DNA of 37,491 nt from an uncultured Chlorobiaceae bacterium (GCA_903915955.1 CAIWUU010000129.1:1-37491), one strand, 5' to 3'. Shown: positions 1 through 10,800, counted from the first letter of the stretch. Notes: generated from the letters alone by a model not told the origin. Translations and numbers: made by a program.

Positions 1-240
1 CATTACTGCACTGTCTGGTGGTCTCTTACACCGCCGTTTCACCCTTACTCCGGTTTACCATTGGTAATTCGGGGCGGTCTGTTTTCTGTTGCACTCTCTG
101 TGATAACCGGCTTGCGCCGTTATCCCCGGGCTTGAGCCTTGCAGCTCTCGACCGGCACCCTGCCCTGTGAAGTTCGGACTTTCCTCTGCGCAACCTGACG
201 GCTGCACGGCGACTGCACACTTGCGATTTCAGCTTTACAA
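1..240 (-). ncRNA. rnpB: RNase P RNA (bacterial type A-like), 3' part cut off by the window edge
   Basis: The reverse complement contains the conserved cores GAGGAAAGTCCGAACTTCACAGGGCAGGGTGCCGG, ACAGAAAACAGACCGCC and GGTAAGGGTGAAACGGCGGTGTAAGAGACCACC. The 5' end is approximate. Confidence 0.93.
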
Positions 241-274
241 AGAACGAGGTTAAGGAGTTGTCAGTAATCAGTTT

Positions 275-1075
275 TCAGTTTTCGGCCTCTTCAAAGAGTT
301 TTTCATGAACAACAATACGACCGCACGATTCGCAAAGGTAGAAGCCGCCCTGTACAATCATGGTGTGACGATTGGTTGGAACTCTTGTGTTGCAACCTGA
401 GCAGGCGTTGCGGTTTAGTTTGACGACTGCATTGCGCAAGCTCCCACTTCTGAGGTGGTCGTATTTGTCGAGCAACCTTTTTGCCTCCCGATCAATGACA
501 GCCCGCTGGGTTTCAATCTTATTTTTCAGTGAGTCAACATCCGCTGCGGTTTCAATAACAATACTATCCAGCTCCTCTCTTTTCTGATCAACCTGTTTTT
601 TCAGGTCTTCAAGTTGCTGGTGCAGGACGTCGTCGGGCATCATCTCTTCGGTAATCTCGTCATAACGGTTCTCAATAATCAACTGCTGCCCCTTTTTCTG
701 GATCTCCTGTGCTTTCTGTACAGCATGGACAATATCCTGAAGCTGAATCTCAGCCTGGGCTATCTCTTTTTCTTCATATTCGATCTGCTTGGAGAGTGCG
801 TCATACTCCTTGTTGTTGCGGGCGAGCGTCTGCTTCTCCTTGAAGTTCAGAATCTTGTTTTTACAATCGTTGATAGTGTCGTGCAGTCGTGATCGCTGCT
901 TCAACTGGTCGTCAGCTATTATTTTGCGCGTTTCGATCTGGCGAGTTGTGAAAATCAAATCTTCATCCAGCGCATCAATCTCTTCTGGCAGTCCTTTCTG
1001 CAGACTGACTATGCTTTCTATCTGATTATCAAGGTGTTGAAGCTTGACAAGGAGGTTTATTTTGGTATGATCCAC
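275..1075 (-). CDS. Coiled-coil protein with C-terminal C4 zinc ribbon (CT398-like / zf-RING_7 type)
   Basis: 266-aa ORF. Long heptad-rich helical region, then CSGCNTRVP...YLCESCGRIVVH. Confidence 0.85.
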   Translation of the reverse strand: MDHTKINLLVKLQHLDNQIESIVSLQKGLPEEIDALDEDLIFTTRQIETRKIIADDQLKQRSRLHDTINDCKNKILNFKEKQTLARNNKEYDALSKQIEYEEKEIAQAEIQLQDIVHAVQKAQEIQKKGQQLIIENRYDEITEEMMPDDVLHQQLEDLKKQVDQKREELDSIVIETAADVDSLKNKIETQRAVIDREAKRLLDKYDHLRSGSLRNAVVKLNRNACSGCNTRVPTNRHTMIVQGGFYLCESCGRIVVHEKLFEEAEN

Positions 1076-1105
1076 TACGGCAGATGTTTTGGATTATTAA
1101 AGCAT

Positions 1106-1134
1106 AAAAAAAGCACCTTCTCAAGAAAAGGTGC
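1106..1134 (-). terminator. Intrinsic terminator for the rpmG / tRNA-Leu transcript
   Basis: On the minus strand: GCACCTT-loop-AAGGTGC hairpin followed by TTTTTTT. Confidence 0.75.
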
Positions 1135-1235
1135 ATACCTGTGTGTTGTATGTTAAAAACCTCGTCTGAGCTGATTGTACCGCTGCTCTATTGTCAAGCA
1201 TATTCAACTGCATGGTGCCCTTGAATTATTTTTAG

Positions 1236-1317
1236 TGCCCGAAAGGAGACTCGAACTCCTACACCTTGCGGCGCGCGTCCCTGAAACGCGTGCGTCTACC
1301 AATTCCGCCATTCGGGC
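1236..1317 (-). tRNA. tRNA-Leu (CAG anticodon)
   Basis: Minus strand GCCCGAATGGCGGAATTGGTAGACGC...CGCGT-TTCAGGG-ACGCG...GAGTTCGAGTCTCCTTTCGGGC+A. Acceptor stem 7/7, class II variable arm, anticodon CAG in a 7-nt loop. Confidence 0.93.
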
Positions 1318-1349
1318 ATTTCCTTATGTCTCTACCAGACAAAGAGTGT

Positions 1350-1532
1350 CTACTTGATCTCCTTGTGCAGGGTGTGTCGCTGCATGTTTGGATTGTACTT
1401 CTTCAAGATAAGGCGTTCTGTGGTGTTTTTCTTGTTTTTTGTCGTTGTATATCTTGATACCGTTTTACCCTCTTTTTTTGCTTCAGTGCACTCAAGAGTG
1501 ATAACGATTCTATTCTCTTTTCCTTTTGCCAT
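1350..1532 (-). CDS. rpmG: 50S ribosomal protein L33
   Basis: 60 aa: [60 protein letters not shown]. Typical L33 sequence. Confidence 0.92.
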   Translation of the reverse strand: MAKGKENRIVITLECTEAKKEGKTVSRYTTTKNKKNTTERLILKKYNPNMQRHTLHKEIK

Positions 1533-1690
1533 GATAACTAACTTCGATCAGGTGTGTAAAATTGTAAACAGTCTTGAATATAAGGTCAAGAAGGTGATTT
1601 TGCAAGTTATGGTTTTTTCTTTCTCTCATAACAGGAGAAAAGCTATTTTTCACCATCTTTCATAATCCTTAAAAAAAAGGTAACGGAACC

Positions 1691-2944
1691 GTGCTTGACA
1701 GTAATTATTTCCATTATACCGACAAGAGGCTCAACTGTGAAGAGGTCAGGCTTGAAGAGCTGGGCCGCACTTTTGGAACTCCCCTTTATGTGACTTCAGC
1801 CAAGAGCCTTGTGGAGAGTTACAAGGCTTTTGAACAGGCTTTTGAGGCGTTACCCCATTTTACCTGCTATTCCGTTAAGGCTAATTATAATCTCACTGTT
1901 ATCCGGACCTTTGCTGAGCTTGGGTGCGGATGCGATGTCAACTCTGGTGGAGAACTCTATCGGGCGTTGCAGGCAGGCGTTGCTCCTGATAAAATTATTT
2001 TTGCAGGAGTTGGGAAAAAATACGAAGAAATTGCGTATTCTCTTGAGTGTGGAGTGCTCATGCTCAAGGCAGAATCGTTGTCGGAGCTTCAGGCTATTGA
2101 CCAGATTGCAGGAGAGATGGGTAAAATTGCCTCTGTTGCGTTACGGATCAATCCGAATGTAACGGCTGAAACTCATCCTTACATTACGACGGGTGACAGC
2201 AAGGAGAAGTTCGGGATTGATGAAGCGGAGCTTCCAGAGGTGCTTGCTCTTCTCCGTCAGTTGCCGAATCTGCGACTTGTCGCTCTTGACATGCACATAG
2301 GGTCGCAGATTTTCGATCCGGAATATTACGTGGCGGCGACCGTGAAACTCCTTGCTCTTTATAATTTGTCAAAAACGATGGGATTTGCCATTGAATTCCT
2401 CGATATCGGTGGCGGGTTTCCAGTGACCTACGATCCATGTAAACCTGCGACGCCAATTGAACGGTTTGCTGAAAAGCTCATTCCGATGCTGTTGCCTGCG
2501 GGTGTTACCGTGATTTTTGAACCCGGACGATACCTGGTGGCCAATGGCTCAGTGCTTCTGACAAAGATTCTTTACAAGAAGCGCAACCATGCAGGAAAAG
2601 AGTTTTTTGTGGTTGATGCAGGGATGACTGAGCTGATTCGGCCTGCACTCTATCAGTCGCACCATGAAGTTCAGGCTGTGACCCGGCATGACGAAACTGT
2701 TGTTGCTGATATTGTTGGGCCGATATGCGAGTCGAGCGACTTTTTTGCTCGTCATAGAAAGATTGATGCGGCAGAAGAGGGAGAACTGCTTGCGGTGATG
2801 TCGTGCGGTGCTTATGCGGCGGTCATGAGCAGTAACTACAACGGCAGGCTTCGACCGGCAGAGGTTATGGTGAACGGAAGCGATGTGAAGCTTGTCCGCA
2901 AACGTGAAACCCTTGAACAGCTCATCCAGAGTGAGCTGTTGTGA
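1691..2944 (+). CDS. lysA: Diaminopimelate decarboxylase
   Basis: 417 aa, GTG start. PLP-binding YSVKANYN motif, DIGGGFPV, EPGRYLVANG. Confidence 0.95.
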   Translation: MLDSNYFHYTDKRLNCEEVRLEELGRTFGTPLYVTSAKSLVESYKAFEQAFEALPHFTCYSVKANYNLTVIRTFAELGCGCDVNSGGELYRALQAGVAPDKIIFAGVGKKYEEIAYSLECGVLMLKAESLSELQAIDQIAGEMGKIASVALRINPNVTAETHPYITTGDSKEKFGIDEAELPEVLALLRQLPNLRLVALDMHIGSQIFDPEYYVAATVKLLALYNLSKTMGFAIEFLDIGGGFPVTYDPCKPATPIERFAEKLIPMLLPAGVTVIFEPGRYLVANGSVLLTKILYKKRNHAGKEFFVVDAGMTELIRPALYQSHHEVQAVTRHDETVVADIVGPICESSDFFARHRKIDAAEEGELLAVMSCGAYAAVMSSNYNGRLRPAEVMVNGSDVKLVRKRETLEQLIQSELL

Positions 2945-2956
2945 CAGGTAATCAGG

Positions 2957-3826
2957 TTACGGGTGCAGGTTTTTGAAAATTCTGAGAGTTGCGTCGGCCA
3001 TGTTCAAGGTGTAGAAGTGAATGCCCTTGATATGATGGTCGATCAGCTCTTGTACCTGCTCTGTGGCCCACTCAACGCCTATTGACGCTACATCGGTATC
3101 GCTCTTGGCCTCCATTGCTCTTTTCAGGAGTGGTGCAGGAATTCTTGCTCCAAGTGCAAGTTCTGACATTCTGATCATCCCTTTTTTTGTGCTGATTGGC
3201 ATGATTCCTGGAATAACAGGTACGGTAATACCGGCAATCTGGCAGCGCTCCACAAAGTCGAAGTAGTCACGATTGTCGAAAAAGAGCTGCGTAACGATAT
3301 AGTCAGCTCCAGCATCGACCTTCTCTTTGAGATACTCAATCTCTTTCATTCGATTCGGCGTCTCGGGGTGCCCTTCCGGAAAACCAGCAACGCCGACGCC
3401 GATGTCGGGGTAGTTGATTTTGATGAAGCGGACGAGATCTATGGCGTGTGGAAAGTCTTTGATGGCCTCCTCAATTGATACCATTCCGGCAGGTTTGTCA
3501 CCTCTCAAGGCAAGCACATTGTTGATGCCGTTTTCCCTGTAGTTCTGCAAAATAGTGCCTGTCTCCTCATTGTCAGAACAGATGCAGGTGAGGTGCGATA
3601 CAACAGTCAGTCCAGTCTCCTGCTGAATTCTTGTTACCAGATTGTGGGTTCGTGAACGGGTCGATCCGCCTGCGCCATAGGTCACACTGACATAAGAGGG
3701 GTTGAGCGGTGAGAGGGCAGCAATGGTTTCAAAGAGTTTTTCCCACTCTTCATCTTTTTTGGGGGGAAAGAACTCAAAACTGAAGACAGGTTTGGCGGCA
3801 GAGCCCAGAATTTCTTTGACAAGCAT
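2957..3826 (-). CDS. metF: 5,10-methylenetetrahydrofolate reductase
   Basis: 289 aa. FSFEFFPPKKDEEWEKLF, VSVTYGAGGSTR, GVAGFPEGHPE, DYIVTQLFFDN. Confidence 0.95.
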   Translation of the reverse strand: MLVKEILGSAAKPVFSFEFFPPKKDEEWEKLFETIAALSPLNPSYVSVTYGAGGSTRSRTHNLVTRIQQETGLTVVSHLTCICSDNEETGTILQNYRENGINNVLALRGDKPAGMVSIEEAIKDFPHAIDLVRFIKINYPDIGVGVAGFPEGHPETPNRMKEIEYLKEKVDAGADYIVTQLFFDNRDYFDFVERCQIAGITVPVIPGIMPISTKKGMIRMSELALGARIPAPLLKRAMEAKSDTDVASIGVEWATEQVQELIDHHIKGIHFYTLNMADATLRIFKNLHP

Positions 3827-3846
3827 GCAGAGAGTGACGGTTAGCG

Positions 3847-6138
3847 TTGAGAGGTTTGAATAAAAAAAAGAGAATATACAAAAACAATGGTGTGCCTAAC
3901 GTAAAAAATATAAAGGAGCTGCGGCTGCCTGAGCAGTTTTCTCTGGCGCCCTATCCGGCAGTGCGGCTGCTGGCTGTGGTTATTGTGGGGATTGTGGCAG
4001 GGGTAAACCTGCCTCTTCCGCTTGAGAGCTGGCTGCTCTTGTGCGCCTTCGCCCTTTTCGCTCTTCTGGCAACTCTTCTCTATGAAAAGATGAGAAGCCA
4101 AAGTTCATCCTTTCCACTTTTTTTTAGTGCGATCAGCTATACTTTTTTCGTTCTTTTCTGCTTTGCGACCTTCAGTGCCTATCGGTATGCCTATGCGCCT
4201 CGTGATGGGCTATTGTCTTTTTGCGGAAAAAACGTACTCATCTATGGGCGTATTGACGGGAGACCAAATTTCTCTGAGTCTGGAGCTGGCTGGATTATGG
4301 AGGTTGAAGAGGTTTTTGATAACGGCAGGACGGTGAAGCTGCATGACAGGGCGAAGGTCTTCATGCGCAATGGAGGGTTGCCGGGCTCCAGGGTTCAGAA
4401 TGGTGATATGGTGCGGGTGAAGGGTAAGCTCGACCTTATTTCCGAAGCCTCAAACCGGGGAGAGTTTGATCCCCGCAAGGCGGCACGTATGAAACAGCTT
4501 TCGGTACAGCTCTACTGTTCTGGTCCCTGGCAGGTGCTGTACGATGGGGAGTCGAGGCTCAATGGATTTGAACGGTTCATTGTGCAGCCCACATACAACT
4601 ATATCATGAAGAGCCTCGAAGAGCTCATCCCGGAGGGGCAGGAGCGCAAGCTTGCATCCGGTGTTCTTACAGGCGAACGGGAGACCATGTCGGATGAGGT
4701 TTTTGAAGCCTTCAAGATGACAGGTACTGCTCATATCCTTGCGGTGTCAGGGATGAATGTGGGGTTACTTGCTCTTGTCATACAGATTTTCCTTCAGCGC
4801 CTGAAAATTACTACAATCGGGCGATGGCTCTCCTTTTTGCTTTTTGTCTTTATCCTGGTTGTTTACTGTTATGTGACTGGTAACTCAGCCTCAGTGAAAC
4901 GTGCAGCCTTTATGGCCCTGGTTTTGATTGGAGGGGAGGCACTCGGCAGAAAAACGTATCCCGTCAATTCTCTCGCTCTTGCCGATATTCTGATTCTTCT
5001 TGTTGATCCACTCGACTTGCTGAATCCCGGATTTTTAATGACCAATGGTGCCGTGCTGGCAATATTTCTGATCTATCCTGTTTTTGTTCCTTCGCAGCAA
5101 AAAGGGGGAGGGTTTCTTAAGGGTGTTGCCGGAGCATTGCTCAGCAGTGTCATGATTACCCTTGCGGCCATTATCGGGGTGTCGCCCGTCATCGCCTACT
5201 ATTTTGGCACCTTTTCGGTGATCAGCATTCTTGCCAATATTCCTGTTGTGTTCTTTTCAACGCTGCTGATGTACGCTCTTGTCCCGATGCTGCTGGTGAA
5301 TCTTGTTTCGGGCTATGTCGCCTCTTTTTTTGCGGCTAGCTCATTTTTTCTTGCAGAGCTTACCCTTCAGTCAGCACTCTGGTTCAGCCGGGTACCCTAC
5401 GCCTCCATCACGATTAAGCCGGATGCGGTAGAGGTCTGGATCTACTATGCGATGCTCGGTATTACTCTCTATTTCATCAATCGAAAAGTGTGGGGGAAGG
5501 TTGCGGTGACGCTCCTCATCGGAGCAAACCTGCTCTTTTGGTACTCCTTTTTTCTGCAACCCCAGCCTGTTGCTCCTGCTATGGTGACTGTCAATCTCGG
5601 TAAAAACCTTGCCACTCTTTTTTCTTCAGGCACTGAAACCGTGCTGATTGATGCTGGCAAGGCGACTCGCGATCAGAAGCGTATTGTCCAGCAGATGGAG
5701 GAGTACGGCCTCAATGCACCTACAGCCGTAGTGCAGTTTTATACTCCAGACTCCCTTATTGCGCAGGTGCCTGCCCGCAAACACTTTATCGAGGCAGATA
5801 CGACACTTATCCTGCCCTCTATTGTTATTGTGCGTCCTGAAGAGAAGGTGGTCAAAATCTGGAGTCGGAATTGCTCAATGCTCATGGCATCGGGTACAAG
5901 CCGCCTGAAAGAGGTGGAGCTCTACAAAGCTGATATTGCAGTGCTCTGGCTCTACCGTTTCGGTGACAAACAGCAGCAGCAGATTATTTCATGGCTTCAC
6001 TACGCAAAGCCAAAGCGCTGTATTCTTGTGCCGGGCTCATTTCTTTCGCATCAGCAGCTTCTGGCAATGCAGCGGTTTGCAGAGGTGAATTCCGGGGTTG
6101 AGGTGCGCAGCAAGACGAAGCAGGTGGTGGTGCCGTAG
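3847..6138 (+). CDS. comEC: ComEC/Rec2-family competence protein (DNA uptake channel)
   Basis: 763 aa. DUF4131-like N-terminus, ComEC core (SGVLTGERETMSDEVFEAFKMTGTAHILAVSGMNVGLL) and multiple TM segments. The true start is uncertain (TTG at 3847 or a downstream GTG/TTG). Confidence 0.9.
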   Translation: MRGLNKKKRIYKNNGVPNVKNIKELRLPEQFSLAPYPAVRLLAVVIVGIVAGVNLPLPLESWLLLCAFALFALLATLLYEKMRSQSSSFPLFFSAISYTFFVLFCFATFSAYRYAYAPRDGLLSFCGKNVLIYGRIDGRPNFSESGAGWIMEVEEVFDNGRTVKLHDRAKVFMRNGGLPGSRVQNGDMVRVKGKLDLISEASNRGEFDPRKAARMKQLSVQLYCSGPWQVLYDGESRLNGFERFIVQPTYNYIMKSLEELIPEGQERKLASGVLTGERETMSDEVFEAFKMTGTAHILAVSGMNVGLLALVIQIFLQRLKITTIGRWLSFLLFVFILVVYCYVTGNSASVKRAAFMALVLIGGEALGRKTYPVNSLALADILILLVDPLDLLNPGFLMTNGAVLAIFLIYPVFVPSQQKGGGFLKGVAGALLSSVMITLAAIIGVSPVIAYYFGTFSVISILANIPVVFFSTLLMYALVPMLLVNLVSGYVASFFAASSFFLAELTLQSALWFSRVPYASITIKPDAVEVWIYYAMLGITLYFINRKVWGKVAVTLLIGANLLFWYSFFLQPQPVAPAMVTVNLGKNLATLFSSGTETVLIDAGKATRDQKRIVQQMEEYGLNAPTAVVQFYTPDSLIAQVPARKHFIEADTTLILPSIVIVRPEEKVVKIWSRNCSMLMASGTSRLKEVELYKADIAVLWLYRFGDKQQQQIISWLHYAKPKRCILVPGSFLSHQQLLAMQRFAEVNSGVEVRSKTKQVVVP

Positions 6139-6213
6139 GGGTGTTCAGCATCAAAAACCATCTTTCCGGGGAAGAATTTCTGTTTATGTTAACCGGGCAG
6201 ATCTCTCTGTTTT

Positions 6214-6247
6214 CGATCGACGCCCAAAAGGTGTCGATCTTTTTTTT
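6214..6247 (+). terminator. Intrinsic terminator downstream of comEC
   Basis: GATCGACGCC-CAAAA-GGTGTCGATC (10 bp with one G-U) followed by a run of 8 T. Confidence 0.8.
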
Positions 6248-6331
6248 ATACGTCCAGCCGGTTTTGACGAATTTTCTGTCGTATATTTTCAGGAATAACT
6301 GATTTAACCCTTTATCTCATCATTATCAATC

Positions 6332-7633
6332 ATGGTCGAAGTGCTCTCTTTTTCGATTCTTCTCGCTCTTTTTCTCTTGCTTGCTTTTGTGGCACATCGC
6401 ATGGTTCGTGATGCTCCGTTGAAGGCTGAGCTTCAGCGTCTCCAGCGTGTTGAGGAGGAGGCCCACTCTCTCTCAATCCGGCTGGAATCGAAATCTCAGG
6501 AACTTGAAGATCTGAAAATTTATCAGGCCCGGCTTGAGGCTGACCTCAGTAACGAGCAGCGCAATGGAGCCGAAAAAATTGCTTTGATGCAGGAGTCGGA
6601 ATTGCGATTAAAAAAAGAGTTTGAAAACCTCTCCAACCGGATTTTTGAGGAGCGGGGGAGGGTGCTGGGGCAGGAAAACCGCGAACGGATGGACTCTCTT
6701 CTGCAGCCTCTGCGCGAGCAGCTTGAGGCTTACCGCAAGAGAATTGAGGAGGTGCATGATACGGATACTGCGCTGTCGGGCCAGCTCATTGAGGAGGTGC
6801 GTCAATTGCAGAAACTGAGCGGCAGAGTGAGTGACGAGGCCAACACCCTTGCCCGTGCCATCAAGGGCGACTCCAAAAAGCAGGGTGATTGGGGTGAGAT
6901 GATTATTGAACGGATTTTTGAGGCTTCGGGGCTTGAAAAAGGGCGTGAATATACCGCACAGGAGAGTTTTCGGGAGGATGAGGGTTTTCTGAAGCGTCCT
7001 GATTTTATGGTCATGTTGCCGGGTAACAAGGCGGTTATTGTTGACTCCAAGGTGTCGCTGACTGCTTATGAACGCTTCTGTAACCTTGACGAGGATACAG
7101 AACGTGCTTTAGCCCTCAAGGAGCATGTGCAGTCAGTGCGTCGCCACATAGCCGGATTACAGTCGAAGGAGTACAGCAGCATCGGTGGTAACAGTACCCT
7201 CGATTTTGTTATTCTCTGCATTCCACTTGAGTCAGCATGGCAGGCTGTGATGCAGGCTGATCCCGATATCATGTACAATCTTGCCGGTAAAAATGTTGTC
7301 CTGTGCGGTCCGACGACGTTGATGATTACCCTCAAGCTCATCGCCCAGATTTGGCGTCGTGAGAACGAGAACCGCAATGCCGAGCTTATTGCTGACAAAG
7401 CGGGTAAAATTTATGATCAGGTTCTGCTCATTTTCGATGCCATGATGGAGGCTCGCAAAAGACTTGCTGGCGTCTCTGATTCGTTTGATGTTGCGCTGAA
7501 ACGCATCAAGGAGGGAAGGGGAAACCTTATCGGCAGAGTTGAAGATATCCGCAAGCTTGGTGCCAAGGTGACTCGCCAGCTTTCTCCCGAAGTTGTTGCT
7601 GATGTGTTAAGTGATTGTTCGGATGAAGATTGA
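6332..7633 (+). CDS. rmuC: DNA recombination protein RmuC
   Basis: 433 aa. N-terminal TM, coiled coil, then GDWGEMIIERIFEASGLEKGREYTAQ and RPDFMVMLPGNKAVIVDSKVSL. Confidence 0.93.
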   Translation: MVEVLSFSILLALFLLLAFVAHRMVRDAPLKAELQRLQRVEEEAHSLSIRLESKSQELEDLKIYQARLEADLSNEQRNGAEKIALMQESELRLKKEFENLSNRIFEERGRVLGQENRERMDSLLQPLREQLEAYRKRIEEVHDTDTALSGQLIEEVRQLQKLSGRVSDEANTLARAIKGDSKKQGDWGEMIIERIFEASGLEKGREYTAQESFREDEGFLKRPDFMVMLPGNKAVIVDSKVSLTAYERFCNLDEDTERALALKEHVQSVRRHIAGLQSKEYSSIGGNSTLDFVILCIPLESAWQAVMQADPDIMYNLAGKNVVLCGPTTLMITLKLIAQIWRRENENRNAELIADKAGKIYDQVLLIFDAMMEARKRLAGVSDSFDVALKRIKEGRGNLIGRVEDIRKLGAKVTRQLSPEVVADVLSDCSDED

Positions 7634-7837
7634 TGTTTTATTTGCATCATATTCGTGTCAAAGCTGTTGCCCGTGTTTTTATGCGATAACAGACGTGTAT
7701 TTTGCATTACAGTAGAGATATTGTGTAACTTTGATTCCTGCAAAATGATGCGATAATTGAGATTGCGGCAGTTATGTGGCACAAGCTACAAATAAGAGAG
7801 CCTTTACAGTACACAATAATCAAAACATGGTACGATC

Positions 7838-10800
7838 ATGGCTAAAACAATAGTATTTATTGACAGTCGCGTCAGTGATTATAAGTCATTGATTCTGCAA
7901 CTTGACTCAGGCACGAAGTATCAGGTGCTTGATGCAAACTTGGACGGCATTGCACAAATAGCCAGTGCTCTTTCCGGGCAAAGTGGCTATGATTCTGTCC
8001 AGATCATTTCGCATGGATCTCCCGGTTCTATGACCATTGGCAACACGAAGCTGGACAGAGCTTCGTTGAGTCAGTATGTTACTCAACTTTCAGGTATTGG
8101 ACATGCCCTGACGGAGAGTGGCGACCTGCTGCTCTATGGCTGTAATGTTGCTGGTGGCGCTGAGGGAAGAGTATTTGTTGACATGCTGTCGCAAATGACC
8201 GGAGCCGATGTGGCGGCATCAGATGACCTGACGGGTTCGGCAAGCAAGGGAGGAGACTGGGAACTGGAAGTACAAACTGGGGTTATTGAGACAGCCTTGC
8301 CCATCTCAAATATTGCATTGCAGCATTACGGATATACATTGACCTCTTTTTCAGACATCGAAGCAAAAACAACCATTGAGGGTTTCACGGTTGAGCAGAA
8401 GGCGTCGATCCTTTCAGATTTGCAGACAGCTTATGAGGATTCGCCCATAGCGAAAAAGATGTTTGATGACTGGATTGCCACATACGGACACACCATAAAT
8501 ATTAGCTACGCTTCGGGTCAATATCGAGGTTTTTTAAATGCAGGCCGGGTTGAAATAGATCCTGCCTACATCGAAAATCTCAGTTATATAAACGATAAAG
8601 GCGAGGCAGTATTGCATTCACAACTTGGCGCTCTTGTTCACGAATTAGGTCATGCACTGACTGGAAAACGTGATAATATCAGCCTGCTCGATTACCAGGG
8701 TGCCAATGTTAAATACATCAATACGATATGGGAGCAACTCGGCCTTGACAAGGAGATCTCTTACATTGCACAGGCATGGGAAATTGGTAAACCGGTCCCA
8801 TCCGTATTTGGTAGTGATGATGTGGATCTGCATAAAGCTATCTATGCTTATACCAGCGGAACTGCAATTGATGTCGCCAGAACCGGCGATATTAATATGA
8901 ATTTATATGCGCTGGGAGCGTCGAATGACCTTTTGATTGGAGGGCCATCCGCGAACATACTGCAGTCTGGTTCTGGCGATGATTTTCTGTTTGGTTCTGG
9001 CGGTAATGACCGATTGTATGGGGGCTCCGGCATTGACACCGCAATCTATTTTGGTTCACCGCTGGACTATGACATCCGGAAAAATCCTGACGGGACATGG
9101 TCGGTTGGCAATGTGCGCGGGGGTGAGGATGCTGGCTTGGATACGCTCGTGAATATAGAGGCCGTACAGTTTGATGATGATCAAGGTGGCCACCAGACAT
9201 ACGAGCTTCAAAAGAGTGGGCTGACCTTCCAAACAGACTTTGCTATAGTGGTGGACACCACAGGTAGTATGGGTGATGATATCGCTGGCGTGAAGGCGGT
9301 CGCTGCCGATCTGGTCGATGCTGCTTTCGCTGATGGTACAGCCGATGCACGCATTGGGGTGGTAACTTTCAAGGACATTACCAATGGCGAACCGTCCGAA
9401 GTGGTTTTGCCCTTTACAGAACAAGACAACTTTGCAGACAGGAAATCTGCGGCAATTAACGCGATCAACAGCATTGGTTTAGGCGATGGGGGCGACTGGG
9501 AGGAAACTGCCTTTGACGGGCTTCGCCTTGCACTGAACGGGAGTATGGGGCAATGGAGGTTTGGTGCCGGTATCATGCGAGTCGCCATGTTTACTGATGC
9601 ACCAGCGAAGGATGGCGATCTGGCGGCTGAAGTGACAGCATTAGCTCATAGTGTCGGAGCTACCGTTGAAACACATGCATCATTGACAGGCGCTGGTGGC
9701 TCGGTCGATACATTCAGTCTTTCGTTTGGAGATAGCACTCCGGTTGCCTCCGCAGGTATTTTTGGAGATGGTGACTCTCTTCCTCCATTTGAATATACAG
9801 ATGAACCTGTCACTCCTGACGAGATCGCGTCACAAGTTCAAATATTCACGATTGTTGTCGGAACACCGTACTTTGATACGACGGCTTTTGAGTCAATTGC
9901 CAGTGACAATGGTGGCAGATTCATGACCGCTGAAGATAATGATGCCCTGATTAAGGCGCTCTTTGATATTATTGAGGGCATCAACAATCCGCCGACTGAC
10001 ATCACGCTTTCGAACAATATGGTTTCCGAGAATGCCAGCATTGGACAAGTCGTTGCTACTCTGTCTGCGGTCGATGTTGATGCTGGCGAAACATTCAACT
10101 ATTTATTGCTTGGCAATCCTGGAAATTTGTTTGGACTCGACGGAGCAAATTTGGTCGTAACCAACGCACTCGACTACGAGACAGCGGTGTCACACGATAT
10201 CACCGTGCGGGTCACGGACTCAGCAAACAACACTTTCGACAAACCATTCACGATCGACGTTACCAATGTCAGCGGTGTGTTCATCAATGGGACAAGCGGT
10301 GCGAATGTTATTGATGCGGCCCATACTCTTGTGAGCCAGTCGCTGCCGACGAATGAGGAAGACACCATCAACGGCTTGAGTGGCAACGACACTATCAGCG
10401 GTCTGGGTGGCAACGACATGATCAATGGCGACTCCGGGAACGACGCACTTTATGGCGGTGGCGGCAATGATACTCTCAATGGTGGTTCCGGCAATGATGT
10501 CTTGAATGGTGGCGCTGGTAATGACTCTCTCAATGGTGGCTCTGGCAATGATTCCATCAGTGGTCTGGATGGCAACGATATATTGATTGGTGATTCAGGG
10601 AACGACACTCTTGATGGTGGCTCAGGCAATGATACTTTCGATGGAGGAGATGGCAACGACACGCTGACTGGTGGTACTGGCAACGATACCTTCCAGTTCT
10701 CCAAGCTTCTGGGACAGAACAACATTGACGTTATCGCGGATTTCCAGTCCGGCAGTGATAAAATCGAGTTGTTGGCAAGCCTCTTTGCCAATGTCAGGGG

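Noticed and set aside
26-220. 64-aa ORF on the minus strand
   Set aside because: Lies entirely within the RNase P RNA gene on the same strand. Conserved RNA motifs explain the sequence.
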